Below are positions 5,621-12,296 of a DNA stretch of 12,296 nucleotides, in pieces. Position numbers and translations under genes: made by a program. The stretch spans positions 1 through 12,296 of the forward strand of contig JAMPYE010000080.1 in assembly GCA_023700825.1 (NCBI GenBank), given 5' to 3'. How positions within the stretch are numbered: the stretch's first letter is position 1; every line of letters starts with the position of its first letter. Below the pieces are notes generated by a model. That model ran no database searches and was not told the origin of the DNA. It was given only the letters and a program-made list of their open reading frames with translations. The stretch comes from Thermoanaerobaculia bacterium (lineage in GTDB: Bacteria > Acidobacteriota > Thermoanaerobaculia > Gp7-AA8).

Positions 5621-6823
5621 TCAAGCGCCGGCGTAGCGAAGCGGCGGGGGAGTGATCTGTTGCCACTCGTACTCTTCGATCGCATGCCCGATCCAGCCGA
5701 TCGACCGGCCGAGCGCGGCCAGCGTGATCGGCGCGTCGGCGGGGAACTGCATCGCCCGCGCGAGCGCGACGATCGCGAACTCGAGTGTCGGCTTCTCTCC
5801 GAGCAACTCGTCGGCGGCGGCGGCCAGCTTCTTCGAACGGGCGTGGTCCTTCGAGCCCTTCGCCGCCGCGTCGACCATATCGAGCAGCAGCACGGCGCGA
5901 GGATCTCCGGCCGGATGCATCGGGTCTCCGAAGCCGGGAATCGCCTCGCCTCGCTCGAGCCTGGAGCGGAGCGCTGCGCCTGCGTCGGCCGGGCGCGCGA
6001 CCTCCGAGAGCAGCGCGTCGATCCGCCCGATGGCACCGCCGCAGCGGATGCCTCGAAACGCGGAGAGCGCGCCGGAGACCGCCGCGTACGGGGTCGCGCC
6101 GGCGGCGGCGACGGTGCGAGCGGCGAGCGTCGCGTGGTCGGCGGGCTGGTCGGCGCCGAGGATGATCGCCGCGCGAACCAGCTCGGTCGCACGCTTCTGT
6201 TGTGGCGACCACGCGGAGCGCAGCGCATCGGCGATGCCGGTCGACGCCTCGAAGCATTTTCCGGCGACCGATTCGGTCAGCATCTGGAGAATCGCGGCGC
6301 CGGTGCGGGCGGCGGGAACGGCGCGGAGATCCCACGACGACGCGTCGTCGTCGGACGCGAGCGCGAGCACGGTCTGAAAGCGCTCGACCGGGGAGAGCCC
6401 CGAAAATCGCGAGACGGATGCGCGATACGACTCGGGTGCGCGGACCCGCGTGCGGAAGAGCTGCTCGGACGCCTTCGCGTCGCCGAGCCAGATGAGCGCC
6501 GCGACCTCCCCGATCGAACGGTTCTTCGCGAGCGCCAGCGCGTCGTGGCCCCGGTAACGGACGCGCCCCGGCTCGACGTCCGTGATCTTCGTTTCGATCG
6601 CGCCCGGCACCGGCACGGAGCCGTGCGCCGTCGCTCTGCGCCCCTCGCGGCGCCCCTCGCGCTGCTTGCGGAGCCGCTCGATGTCCTCGGCGAGGTAGCG
6701 CTTCTCGCGCTTCTCCGAGTCGTCCCATTCCGAGCGGATCAGCCCGCGGCTCACGTAGGCGTAAATCGTCGTGACGCTGACGCCGAGCTTCGCGGCGGCT
6801 TCCTGGGCGGTGAGGGTGCGCAT
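5621..6823 (-). CDS. HTH-citrate synthase-fold protein lacking catalytic residues (probable regulator)
   Basis: A 400-residue protein. Residues 1-53 form a MerR/excisionase-type HTH (LTAQEAAAKLGVSVTTIYAYVSRGLI, then RYLAEDIERL). Residues about 74-385 are a citrate synthase fold with GRVRYRGHDALALA, LIWLGDA and LGRSIGWIGHAIE. HTH-citrate synthases are a known architecture, but there the active-site motifs read HGG, GFGH and NVDF. Here they read CGG (Cys261), GFGD (Asp300) and TLEF (Glu348), so the equivalents of E. coli His264, His305 and Asp362 are all changed. The Asp300 change needs only one base (CAC to GAC). The substrate-binding arginine positions in DPRA (Arg309) and GRSIGW (Arg373) persist. 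I infer a ligand-binding transcription factor rather than an enzyme. The ATG is preceded by GGGAG 9 nt upstream, and palindromes lie just beyond it. It is likely in one operon with nrtS. Confidence 0.82.
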   Translation of the reverse strand: MRTLTAQEAAAKLGVSVTTIYAYVSRGLIRSEWDDSEKREKRYLAEDIERLRKQREGRREGRRATAHGSVPVPGAIETKITDVEPGRVRYRGHDALALAKNRSIGEVAALIWLGDAKASEQLFRTRVRAPESYRASVSRFSGLSPVERFQTVLALASDDDASSWDLRAVPAARTGAAILQMLTESVAGKCFEASTGIADALRSAWSPQQKRATELVRAAIILGADQPADHATLAARTVAAAGATPYAAVSGALSAFRGIRCGGAIGRIDALLSEVARPADAGAALRSRLERGEAIPGFGDPMHPAGDPRAVLLLDMVDAAAKGSKDHARSKKLAAAADELLGEKPTLEFAIVALARAMQFPADAPITLAALGRSIGWIGHAIEEYEWQQITPPPLRYAGA

Positions 6824-6841
6824 GGCTCGATCTCCCTTACG

Positions 6842-6885
6842 TTGACGAACTCGTCAATGTTGATCAATATTTCGAAATTCGTCAA
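6842..6885 (-). promoter_or_regulatory. Clustered palindromic operator region of the HTH-citrate synthase gene
   Basis: Within 44 bp of otherwise GC-rich DNA lie TTGACGAACTCGTCAA (6842-6857, 7-bp arms around AC), TTGATCAA (6860-6867, perfect palindrome), ATTTCGAAAT (6869-6878, perfect palindrome) and a further half-site TCGTCAA (6879-6885). On the minus strand the outermost half-site reads TTGACGA and can act as a -35, with a weak -10 (CAACAT, 17 bp later). The cluster starts 18 bp upstream of the start codon and is well placed for autoregulation by the HTH domain. Confidence 0.6.
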
Positions 6886-6994
6886 GTGCCGCGGTCGCCA
6901 ATGGGTAGGTGCGGCGCATCGTCGTTTTCGGGGCTGCGGGTGCCTGGAGCCCTGAGTCCCTTCCCGTCGCTTCCGGCCCCGCGACGCGGCGCCG

Positions 6995-7003
6995 TGCTAG
7001 CAT
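6995..7003 (+). promoter_or_regulatory. Extended -10 promoter candidate for the chemoreceptor fusion gene
   Basis: TGCTAGCAT is an extended -10 (TG-C-TAGCAT). It predicts a start near 7010, leaving a leader of only about 5 nt before the ATG at 7015. This agrees with the absence of a Shine-Dalgarno sequence there. No clear -35 is seen. Confidence 0.45.
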
Positions 7004-7014
7004 TCTCCCGGCCC

Positions 7015-10000
7015 ATGTCCGTCAAACAGCAGCGCGAGAGACAGGTCTGGATGCTCGTCGGAAGCAGCGTGGTCCTTTTCACGCTTCTCACGATGCTCTT
7101 CGGCCCGGACTCGTTCGGCGAGAGGATCCTGTCGATTTTCTTTGCCGCATTCTCCGTCGGCGCTCCGAGCGCGATCTTCCTCTGGCGCCGCCATCAATGG
7201 AAAGGGGAGCGGGGCCAGTCGGCCGTGCTGCTCGGAAGGGTCGCATCGGGCGATCTCGCGTTCTACGCGGACGACATCCGGCGCACGGGCATGACGTCGG
7301 AGATCGCCTCGGCGACCCGCGCGCTCGTGGTCAACCTCGAGCGGACCGTGAGCCGGTTCGCGCAGATGTCGGCGGACGTCCGGGTCGCCAGCGACCACCT
7401 CATCGAACAGGCCAGGAACCTCTCGCGCGCCACAACGGGCCAGACGAGCTCGATCGAGGCGACCTCGAGCTCACTGCGCGAGATCGACCAGTCGGTGCAA
7501 AACGTGCGACAGAGCATGGACGCGCTCTCGGCGAGTGCTGAAGAGACCTCCACGGCCGCCACGCAGATGTTCGCGAGTATCCAGGAGGCTTCGGGCACCG
7601 CGGATGCGCTCTCCGAGTTCGCTGAGCAGACCGCTGCTTCGGTGGAGGAGATGATTGCCTCACTCAACGAGGTGGCAAGGAACACGGAAGAGCTCTCGTC
7701 GATGGCGGTCGAGACGTCGAGCTCGATCCTGCAGATGAGCGCCACGACCGAGGAGATCGCGCGGAGCGCGAAGGAATCGGCCGAGTTCTCCGAGCTGGCG
7801 ACCGAGGCCGCGGAGCAGGGTCGCGCGGCGATGGAGGGGACGGTCCAGGGGATGACCGAGATCGAGTCGGCGGTCGGCGAGGTCCGCACCGCGGTCGGTG
7901 ATCTCGGCGCTCGCTCGAAGGAGATCGGGGAGATCGTCCGCGTGATCGAGGACATCGCGCGGCAGACGAACCTGCTCGCGCTGAACGCGGCGATCATCGC
8001 CGCGCAGGCAGGGGAGCACGGGACCGCGTTCGCGGTCGTGGCCGACGAGATCCGCGACCTCTCGCAGCGCACGTCGAAGTCGACCGACGAGATCCGAAGC
8101 ATCATCCAGCGCGTGCAGGCGAGCGTCGGGCAGACGGTGAACCAGATGACGGTCACCGCGCAGCGCGTGACGAACGGGGTCGCGCTCGCCGCGGGGGCCG
8201 AGGTCACGCTCGAGTCGATCATCGACCTGGCGAAGCAGGCGGCGCTGTCGGCGACCGACATCGCGCGCGCGACGGAAGAGCAGATCCGCGGGAGCCGCGG
8301 AGCGGCGCGGGCGATCGAGATGGTCGCGGGCATGGTGCAGCAGACCGCGCAGGCGACCGCACAGCAGTCGGATACCTCGCGCGCGATCGGCCGCCAGGCC
8401 GAGACGGTGCGCGACTACACCAAGACGCTCAAGCGAGCACTCTCCGAGGAGGAGTCGGGAAGCCAGTCGATCAACCTGGCGATCGGAAGCATGATGTCGG
8501 CGATCGGCACGGTCAGCGAATCGACGACGTCGCTCGCGGCGGAGAGCGCCGCGATCGTCATGGCGATGGGGGGCGTGGAGCAGGGAGCGAAGGAGACCGG
8601 TCGCGCGGTCGCCAGCATGAACCGGACTTCGGCGACGCTTCGCCAGGGAGCCGGCGTGCTGCAGGCGGAGCTCAAGCGGTTCACACTGCCGACGCCGAAA
8701 CCGGGCGGCGTGATCCGCACCGCGACGGTGCTCCCCGACAAGCTCACTCTCGACCCGCTCTTCCAGGCGTCGATGGCGGCCAACGTCATCCAGAAGGCGA
8801 TCCACGAGACGCTCGTCCGCTACGGCGAAGGGGCGGAGCTTCTTCCCGGGCTCGCGGAGAAGTGGGAGATCCTCGACGACGGCCGCGCCTACCGCTTCCA
8901 CCTGCGGCGGCGCGCGAAGTTCCACAACGGCCGCCCCGTCACCTCGCGCGACGTCGAGGCGTCGTTCCTCCGCCTCATGTCACCGAAGCACAAGTCGGGC
9001 GGGCGCTACCTCGTGCAGGACATTCGCGGCGCGCGCGAGGTGATCGAGGGGCGGGCCGAACGCGCCGAGGGATTCGTCATTCGCGACGACCAGATCTTCG
9101 ACCTCGTCGTCGACAACGCGCCCGCGTTCTTCGTCATGCTGCTGACGTTGACGAAAACCGCGATCGTCCCGGTCGAGGAAGCGCGCGACCTCGAGCGCTT
9201 CCGGCTGCATCCGATCGGCGCCGGTCCGTACAAGGTCGTCGAGGCGGTCGAGGGAAGCCACGTGCTCCTCCGCCGCAACGAACACTTCTACGATCAGGAT
9301 CGTCCGCGCCTCGCTGAGATCCGGTTCCGGCTCGATTTCTCGAACACCCGCGAATTCGCCGACGCGTTCCTCCGTGGCGATCTCGACGTCGCCCACCGCG
9401 TCCCGCTGAACCTCGTTGCGGAGCTCAAGGACGATCCGCGATACGCACCGTACCTCGGCGACACGATCTTCCAGCACACGTCGTACCTGGGGTTCGACTG
9501 CACCACGCCGCCCTTCAACCGGATCGAGGTCCGGCAGGCGATGAACTACGCGATCGACCGCGGCCGGATCAACGAGAAGATCTTCGCGGGTCTCGGGTTT
9601 CCCGCAAAGTCGCTGCTCCCGCCGGGGCTTCCCGGCTACGACGACGAGCTGCAGGGTTACGCCTTCGATCCCGAGCGTGCGCGGACGCTGCTTCGGAGCG
9701 CGGGGGTCGCCGCCGGCTTCCAGGTCGAGTACTGGGCCCATCCGCAGGACGAGGGGATGAACACCGGGGTCGTGCCGCTCATCATCGAGAACCTGGCTCA
9801 CGTCGGCATCAGGGTCGAGGTCGTGCAGACGACGCGCGACCGCGTCGACGCCGCCATGGAGAAGCCCGGACACAACCAGATCTTCGTCCGGAACTGGTTC
9901 GGCGACATCCCCGATCCCGACAACTTCTTCTGGAACTTCTTCCATCCCTCGTCGACCGTCATCCCCGGAATCAACTACCGCGAGCCGGAAGTCGTGTCGC

Positions 10001-10206
10001 TGATCGACAAGGCGCGGCAGACGATCGACATGGAAGAGCGAGCGGAGATGTATCGCAAGCTCAACGCGCGCGTGCTCCGCGACGCGCCGATCGTCCCCCT
10101 CTTCCACGAGCGCTTCTTCATCCTCCACCGCCCCGAGATCCGCGAGATGCGTCCCTGCCTCGTCACGCCGCCGGTGCGGTACGACAAGCTGTGGGTGGAT
10201 CAGTAG
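7015..10206 (+). CDS. Chemoreceptor (MCP) fused to a family-5 solute-binding protein
   Basis: A 1063-residue protein in one uninterrupted frame. The basic N-terminus (KQQRERQ) is followed by two transmembrane helices (about 11-30 and 38-57) joined by roughly 7 residues, so there is no periplasmic sensor domain. A HAMP-like segment (GRVASGDL, about 73-115) and a long Ala/Ser/Glu-rich coiled coil follow. The methyl-accepting signalling hairpin has its tip at NLLALNAAIIAAQAGEHG (319-336) and then FAVVADEIRDLSQRT. From about residue 563 to the end is a complete SBP_bac_5 (OppA/DppA-like) domain: AEKWEILDDGRAYRFHLRR (from about 613), GAGPYKVV, VRQAMNYAID, NWFGDIPDPDNF (from 960) and PIVPLFHERF. 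With two helices and positive flanks on both sides, the binding domain should be cytoplasmic. It would sense a peptide- or oligosaccharide-like ligand inside the cell and signal to CheA. ATG 7015 was chosen because upstream codons look non-coding. Confidence 0.88.
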   Translation: MSVKQQRERQVWMLVGSSVVLFTLLTMLFGPDSFGERILSIFFAAFSVGAPSAIFLWRRHQWKGERGQSAVLLGRVASGDLAFYADDIRRTGMTSEIASATRALVVNLERTVSRFAQMSADVRVASDHLIEQARNLSRATTGQTSSIEATSSSLREIDQSVQNVRQSMDALSASAEETSTAATQMFASIQEASGTADALSEFAEQTAASVEEMIASLNEVARNTEELSSMAVETSSSILQMSATTEEIARSAKESAEFSELATEAAEQGRAAMEGTVQGMTEIESAVGEVRTAVGDLGARSKEIGEIVRVIEDIARQTNLLALNAAIIAAQAGEHGTAFAVVADEIRDLSQRTSKSTDEIRSIIQRVQASVGQTVNQMTVTAQRVTNGVALAAGAEVTLESIIDLAKQAALSATDIARATEEQIRGSRGAARAIEMVAGMVQQTAQATAQQSDTSRAIGRQAETVRDYTKTLKRALSEEESGSQSINLAIGSMMSAIGTVSESTTSLAAESAAIVMAMGGVEQGAKETGRAVASMNRTSATLRQGAGVLQAELKRFTLPTPKPGGVIRTATVLPDKLTLDPLFQASMAANVIQKAIHETLVRYGEGAELLPGLAEKWEILDDGRAYRFHLRRRAKFHNGRPVTSRDVEASFLRLMSPKHKSGGRYLVQDIRGAREVIEGRAERAEGFVIRDDQIFDLVVDNAPAFFVMLLTLTKTAIVPVEEARDLERFRLHPIGAGPYKVVEAVEGSHVLLRRNEHFYDQDRPRLAEIRFRLDFSNTREFADAFLRGDLDVAHRVPLNLVAELKDDPRYAPYLGDTIFQHTSYLGFDCTTPPFNRIEVRQAMNYAIDRGRINEKIFAGLGFPAKSLLPPGLPGYDDELQGYAFDPERARTLLRSAGVAAGFQVEYWAHPQDEGMNTGVVPLIIENLAHVGIRVEVVQTTRDRVDAAMEKPGHNQIFVRNWFGDIPDPDNFFWNFFHPSSTVIPGINYREPEVVSLIDKARQTIDMEERAEMYRKLNARVLRDAPIVPLFHERFFILHRPEIREMRPCLVTPPVRYDKLWVDQ

Positions 10207-10222
10207 AAACGAATAGAGACCT

Positions 10223-10388
10223 CAAGAATTGAGAATTGAGAGATGGCCAGCAAGCGGCTTCATCGAATTCTCGAGTCCTCGATCGTCAGGCTGGGAGACG
10301 GGGCCAGGACGGCTCCAGCGACCTCCCGAATTTCCGAATTCGTGAAGAAGCGGTTCCCCCGTTCTCAATTCTCAATTACCAATTCTCC
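10223..10388. repeat. Heptamer repeat locus B: inverted pair between the chemoreceptor and lipoprotein genes
   Basis: The left arm holds AGAATTG units (10226-10243) and the right arm TCTCAAT units (10362-10388), both with period 7. AATTGAGAATTGAGA (10227-10241) is perfectly inverted at 10363-10377. Inward of the arms weaker inverted similarity continues (CGGCTTCATCGAATTC near 10255-10270 against the complement of GAATTCGTGAAGAAGCGG, 10336-10353), so the whole 166-bp unit is a large imperfect inverted repeat. The left arm begins 16 bp after the chemoreceptor stop. The right arm lies inside the lipoprotein reading frame. Confidence 0.75.
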
Positions 10389-11556
10389 CGACAGCCTCGT
10401 CGCGCTGCTAGCCCTTTCTTCGCTCCTTCTGCTGTCGGGCTGCTTCGACGCCCTCGTCAAGGAGACGATGGAGATCGCCTTCGAGCGCGACGGCACGGTC
10501 GTGCTGCGCGTCGACACGGTGGTTGCGGACGAAGGGGAAACGCCGGAGATGAACCAGCGGCTCGACGAGATCCGGGCAGAGCTGCTCGAGGGGCGCGATG
10601 CCTGGGCGCGCCGGTTCGATCGGGTGAATCCGAAAGGCGAGTCGTTCAGCTGGGCCAAAGAGCAGGGGAAGCTCAGGCAGACGACCCGGATCGCGAGGAT
10701 GAACCCCGACGAACTGGGCAGCATCTTCTTCGACACGTCGCTGCAGTTTCGCTACCACGAGGAGCGCGGATTCGCGCAGCTCGAGATCTATGCCGGCGAC
10801 AGCCAGCTCGCCACGCGCGAGCAGATACGCGAGTACAACGAGGCGGCAGACCGCTGGTCGCACGCGGTGACCGGCTACTACCGCGCGCTCGACGAGCTCT
10901 ATCGTTATGCGAACAGCTATCCCGACCGCGCCGAGGGGATGTTCTCGATCATCTTCGAAGAGGACCTCGGTGACGACGATGGCATCATGGCCGGATCGGA
11001 GGCTCCAGCTCCCGGAGAAAGCGGCAGAATCGGGGAGCCTGGCGGAGGCGCCGCTCCTCCTCCCTCGGCTACGGACGAGGAGCGCGCGATGGCGGAGCGC
11101 GTCGTTCTGGCCCTCGACGAAATCATCGAGGCGCAGGGCCGCAGGGAGGGGCGAGAGCTCTCGGCCGACGCTCTGGCCCGATTGGTGAACGACCCCTTCC
11201 CTGGCGAACTCCGAATCCGCCCCGACGGCCATATCGAAGACTTCGAGGGCTTCGTCCCCGACGTCGAGGCGGGCGGCGTGCGCGTCGAGCGCAAAGGGCT
11301 CCTCGAGGCACTTGCATCGATGCGCGGGCGATGGGCCTCACCTGATCCGTTCCACGAACTGCTCGACCGTGCGGCGGCCGGAGACGCCGCGCCTCCGTTC
11401 GACCTCGGAGGATTCCTCGCGCAGCCGCGCGAGGCGTCGCCGCCGAAGGACTGGCGTGAGGTACGCGCCGCGCTCGACAAGGCCTTGCGACCGGCATCGA
11501 CGTATCGAGTCAGGTGGCAGGTGAGCAGAAAAGCCGATTTGAGAATTAAGAATTGA
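10342..11556 (+). CDS. Uncharacterised lipoprotein
   Basis: I do not recognise this family. With the GTG at 10342 as start it is 404 residues: MKKRFPR, then a hydrophobic stretch LVALLALSSLLLL, then a lipobox LSGC with the lipidated cysteine at residue 34, giving a mature protein of about 371 residues. This suggests export and anchoring to the outer or inner membrane. The mature part starts with beta-like MEIAFERDGTVVLRVDTVV. It continues with a charged helical region, a Gly/Pro/Ala-rich linker (roughly 215-248, GEPGGGAAPPPS) and an acidic helical C-terminal half. An ATG at 10243 would add 33 residues ahead of the signal peptide, which is unlikely. No Shine-Dalgarno sequence is seen at either start. 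Residues SQFSITN and the final DLRIKN are encoded by heptamer repeats. It is downstream of the chemoreceptor fusion, but co-transcription is uncertain. Confidence 0.72.
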   Translation: MKKRFPRSQFSITNSPDSLVALLALSSLLLLSGCFDALVKETMEIAFERDGTVVLRVDTVVADEGETPEMNQRLDEIRAELLEGRDAWARRFDRVNPKGESFSWAKEQGKLRQTTRIARMNPDELGSIFFDTSLQFRYHEERGFAQLEIYAGDSQLATREQIREYNEAADRWSHAVTGYYRALDELYRYANSYPDRAEGMFSIIFEEDLGDDDGIMAGSEAPAPGESGRIGEPGGGAAPPPSATDEERAMAERVVLALDEIIEAQGRREGRELSADALARLVNDPFPGELRIRPDGHIEDFEGFVPDVEAGGVRVERKGLLEALASMRGRWASPDPFHELLDRAAAGDAAPPFDLGGFLAQPREASPPKDWREVRAALDKALRPASTYRVRWQVSRKADLRIKN

Positions 11557-11686
11557 GAATCGAGGGCTCGTGAGTTGAACGGGCGCTCGACCTTTCACCG
11601 ATCAGCGCACACTCTTCGAATGTCGAACCGAAGCTCACCTGCGCAGCGGCGATCTCTCGATTCTCAATTCTTCAATTTTCGATTCC
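11536..11686. repeat. Heptamer repeat locus C between convergent genes
   Basis: The left arm (11536-11564) reads GATTTGA, GAATTAA, GAATTGA, GAATCGA. The right arm (11654-11686) reads TCTCGAT, TCTCAAT, TCTTCAA, TTTTCGA. Both have period 7. AAGAATTGAGAATCGAG (11548-11564) is perfectly inverted at 11656-11672, with a spacer of about 90 bp. The left arm contains the lipoprotein stop codon, and the right arm ends 13 bp before the guaA stop. The pair could serve as a two-way transcription end for the convergent genes. Confidence 0.75.
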
Positions 11687-11698
11687 GCGTGAGCGGCG

Positions 11699-12296
11699 CT
11701 ACTCCCACTCGATCGTCCCGGGCGGCTTCGACGTGACGTCGTAGACGACGCGGTTGATGCCGCGCACTTCGTTCACGATGCGGCGGGAGACGGTGTCGAG
11801 CAGGTCGTGCGGAAGGCGGAACCAGTCGGCGGTCATGAAATCGGAGGTCGACACGGCGCGAAGCGCCGCGACGTTCTCGTACGTCCGCTCGTCACCCATC
11901 ACTCCGACCGTCTTCACGGGCAGGAGCACGACGAATGCCTGGCCGATTTGGCGGTAGAGCCCGGCGCGGCGGATCTCCTCGATGAAGATCGCGTCGGCTT
12001 CCTGAAGCACGCGCACCTTGTCCTCGGTGATGTCGCCGAGGATTCGAACTGCAAGACCTGGCCCCGGGAAGGGGTGGCGCCAGACGAACTCCTCCTCGAG
12101 GCCGAGCTCGACGCCTAACCGGCGCACCTCGTCCTTGAAGAGCTCGCGGAGCGGCTCGATGAGCTTGAGGCCCATTTTCTCGGGGAGGCCGCCGACGTTG
12201 TGGTGCGTCTTGATGACGGCCGACGGGCCGCGCACCGAGACCGACTCGATGACGTCGGGGTAGAGCGTCCCCTGCACGAGGAACTCGACGCCGGCG
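11699..12296 (-). CDS. guaA: GMP synthase (glutamine-hydrolysing), C-terminal part
   Basis: The last 198 residues of GMP synthase; the N-terminal glutaminase and most of the ATP-pyrophosphatase domain lie beyond the window edge. The frame stays open to the edge, so this gene is cut by the window and not truncated. Visible marks are GVEFLVQGTLYPDVIES, KTHHNVGGLPE, WRHPFPGPGLAVRILG, LPVKTVGVMGDERTYENV, TADWFRLPHDLLDTVSRRIVNEV and the C-terminal DVTSKPPGTIEWE. Together these form the end of the ATP-PPase domain and the XMP-binding dimerisation domain. The enzyme converts XMP to GMP with glutamine and ATP in purine synthesis in the cytoplasm. All expected C-terminal motifs are present. It is convergent with the lipoprotein gene across repeat locus C. 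Confidence 0.97.
   Translation of the reverse strand, partial: AGVEFLVQGTLYPDVIESVSVRGPSAVIKTHHNVGGLPEKMGLKLIEPLRELFKDEVRRLGVELGLEEEFVWRHPFPGPGLAVRILGDITEDKVRVLQEADAIFIEEIRRAGLYRQIGQAFVVLLPVKTVGVMGDERTYENVAALRAVSTSDFMTADWFRLPHDLLDTVSRRIVNEVRGINRVVYDVTSKPPGTIEWE

Noticed and set aside
5567..6955. A 462-codon plus-strand open frame opposite the citrate synthase-like gene
   Set aside because: Arginine-rich antisense shadow; it runs through the operator region and has no domain pattern.
6886..7014. 43-residue N-terminal extension of the chemoreceptor fusion
   Set aside because: Pro/Ser/Gly/Arg-rich and unlike the protein; ATG 7015 is followed at once by a basic patch and the first membrane helix, and a -10 element lies at 6998-7003.
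7660..10128. Long minus-strand frames opposite the chemoreceptor fusion
   Set aside because: Antisense shadows of a coherent plus-strand protein; composition is typical of complement-frame translation.
10243..10341. ATG at 10243 as the lipoprotein start
   Set aside because: It would put 66 residues ahead of the lipobox cysteine; the ATG is inside repeat locus B, and the GTG at 10342 gives a normal lipoprotein signal peptide.
10223..11686. CRISPR-like array
   Set aside because: Units are 7 bp, contiguous and in inverted pairs; there are no regular spacers of about 30-40 bp and no cas genes.

Overview
The window is a GC-rich, gene-dense bacterial chromosomal segment. Codons favour G/C at third positions, Shine-Dalgarno sites are mixed with apparently leaderless or short-leader starts, and the proteins are lipoprotein, chemoreceptor and YceI types typical of Gram-negative soil or sediment bacteria. 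The mix of proteins and the heptamer-repeat intergenic regions remind me of Acidobacteriota-type genomes, but that is an impression, not a demonstrated assignment. No transposase, integrase, tRNA, rRNA or CRISPR array is visible.

Layout. (1) 27-437 (-) encodes a hot-dog thioesterase closely resembling fluoroacetyl-CoA thioesterase FlK. It is divergent from 680-2248 (+), a FAD enzyme carrying the sequence marks of flavin-dependent halogenases. (2) 2249-2714 is a non-coding stretch with a long imperfect hairpin built from 7-bp units, followed by a strong promoter/operator. (3) 2715-4312 (+) is a probable three-gene stress operon (MarR regulator, secreted YceI lipocalin, SnoaL/NTF2-like protein) ended by a clear intrinsic terminator. 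(4) 4422-6823 (-) holds a PP2C phosphatase with its own promoter, a small NrtS-like nitrate/nitrite transporter hidden inside a longer shadow frame, and a citrate-synthase-fold protein with an N-terminal DNA-binding helix-turn-helix. The last has lost all three catalytic residues and has clustered palindromes in front of its own gene. (5) 7015-10206 (+) encodes a single polypeptide joining a membrane-anchored chemoreceptor signalling domain to a full-length family-5 peptide-binding protein domain that is predicted to lie in the cytoplasm. (6) 10342-11556 (+) is an unrecognised lipoprotein whose two ends both run into heptamer repeats. (7) 11699-12296 (-) is the C-terminal part of GMP synthase, cut by the window edge.

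Most interesting are two apparent repurposings of familiar folds as sensors. The first is a citrate synthase turned into a probable metabolite-responsive transcription factor, sitting 23 bp ahead of a nitrate/nitrite transporter (a possible carbon/nitrogen link). The second is a chemoreceptor that has no periplasmic sensor but carries a whole solute-binding protein at its C-terminus. A third theme is a family of inverted, 7-bp-periodic intergenic repeats at three loci. The FlK-like/halogenase-like pair is a possible organohalogen cassette.
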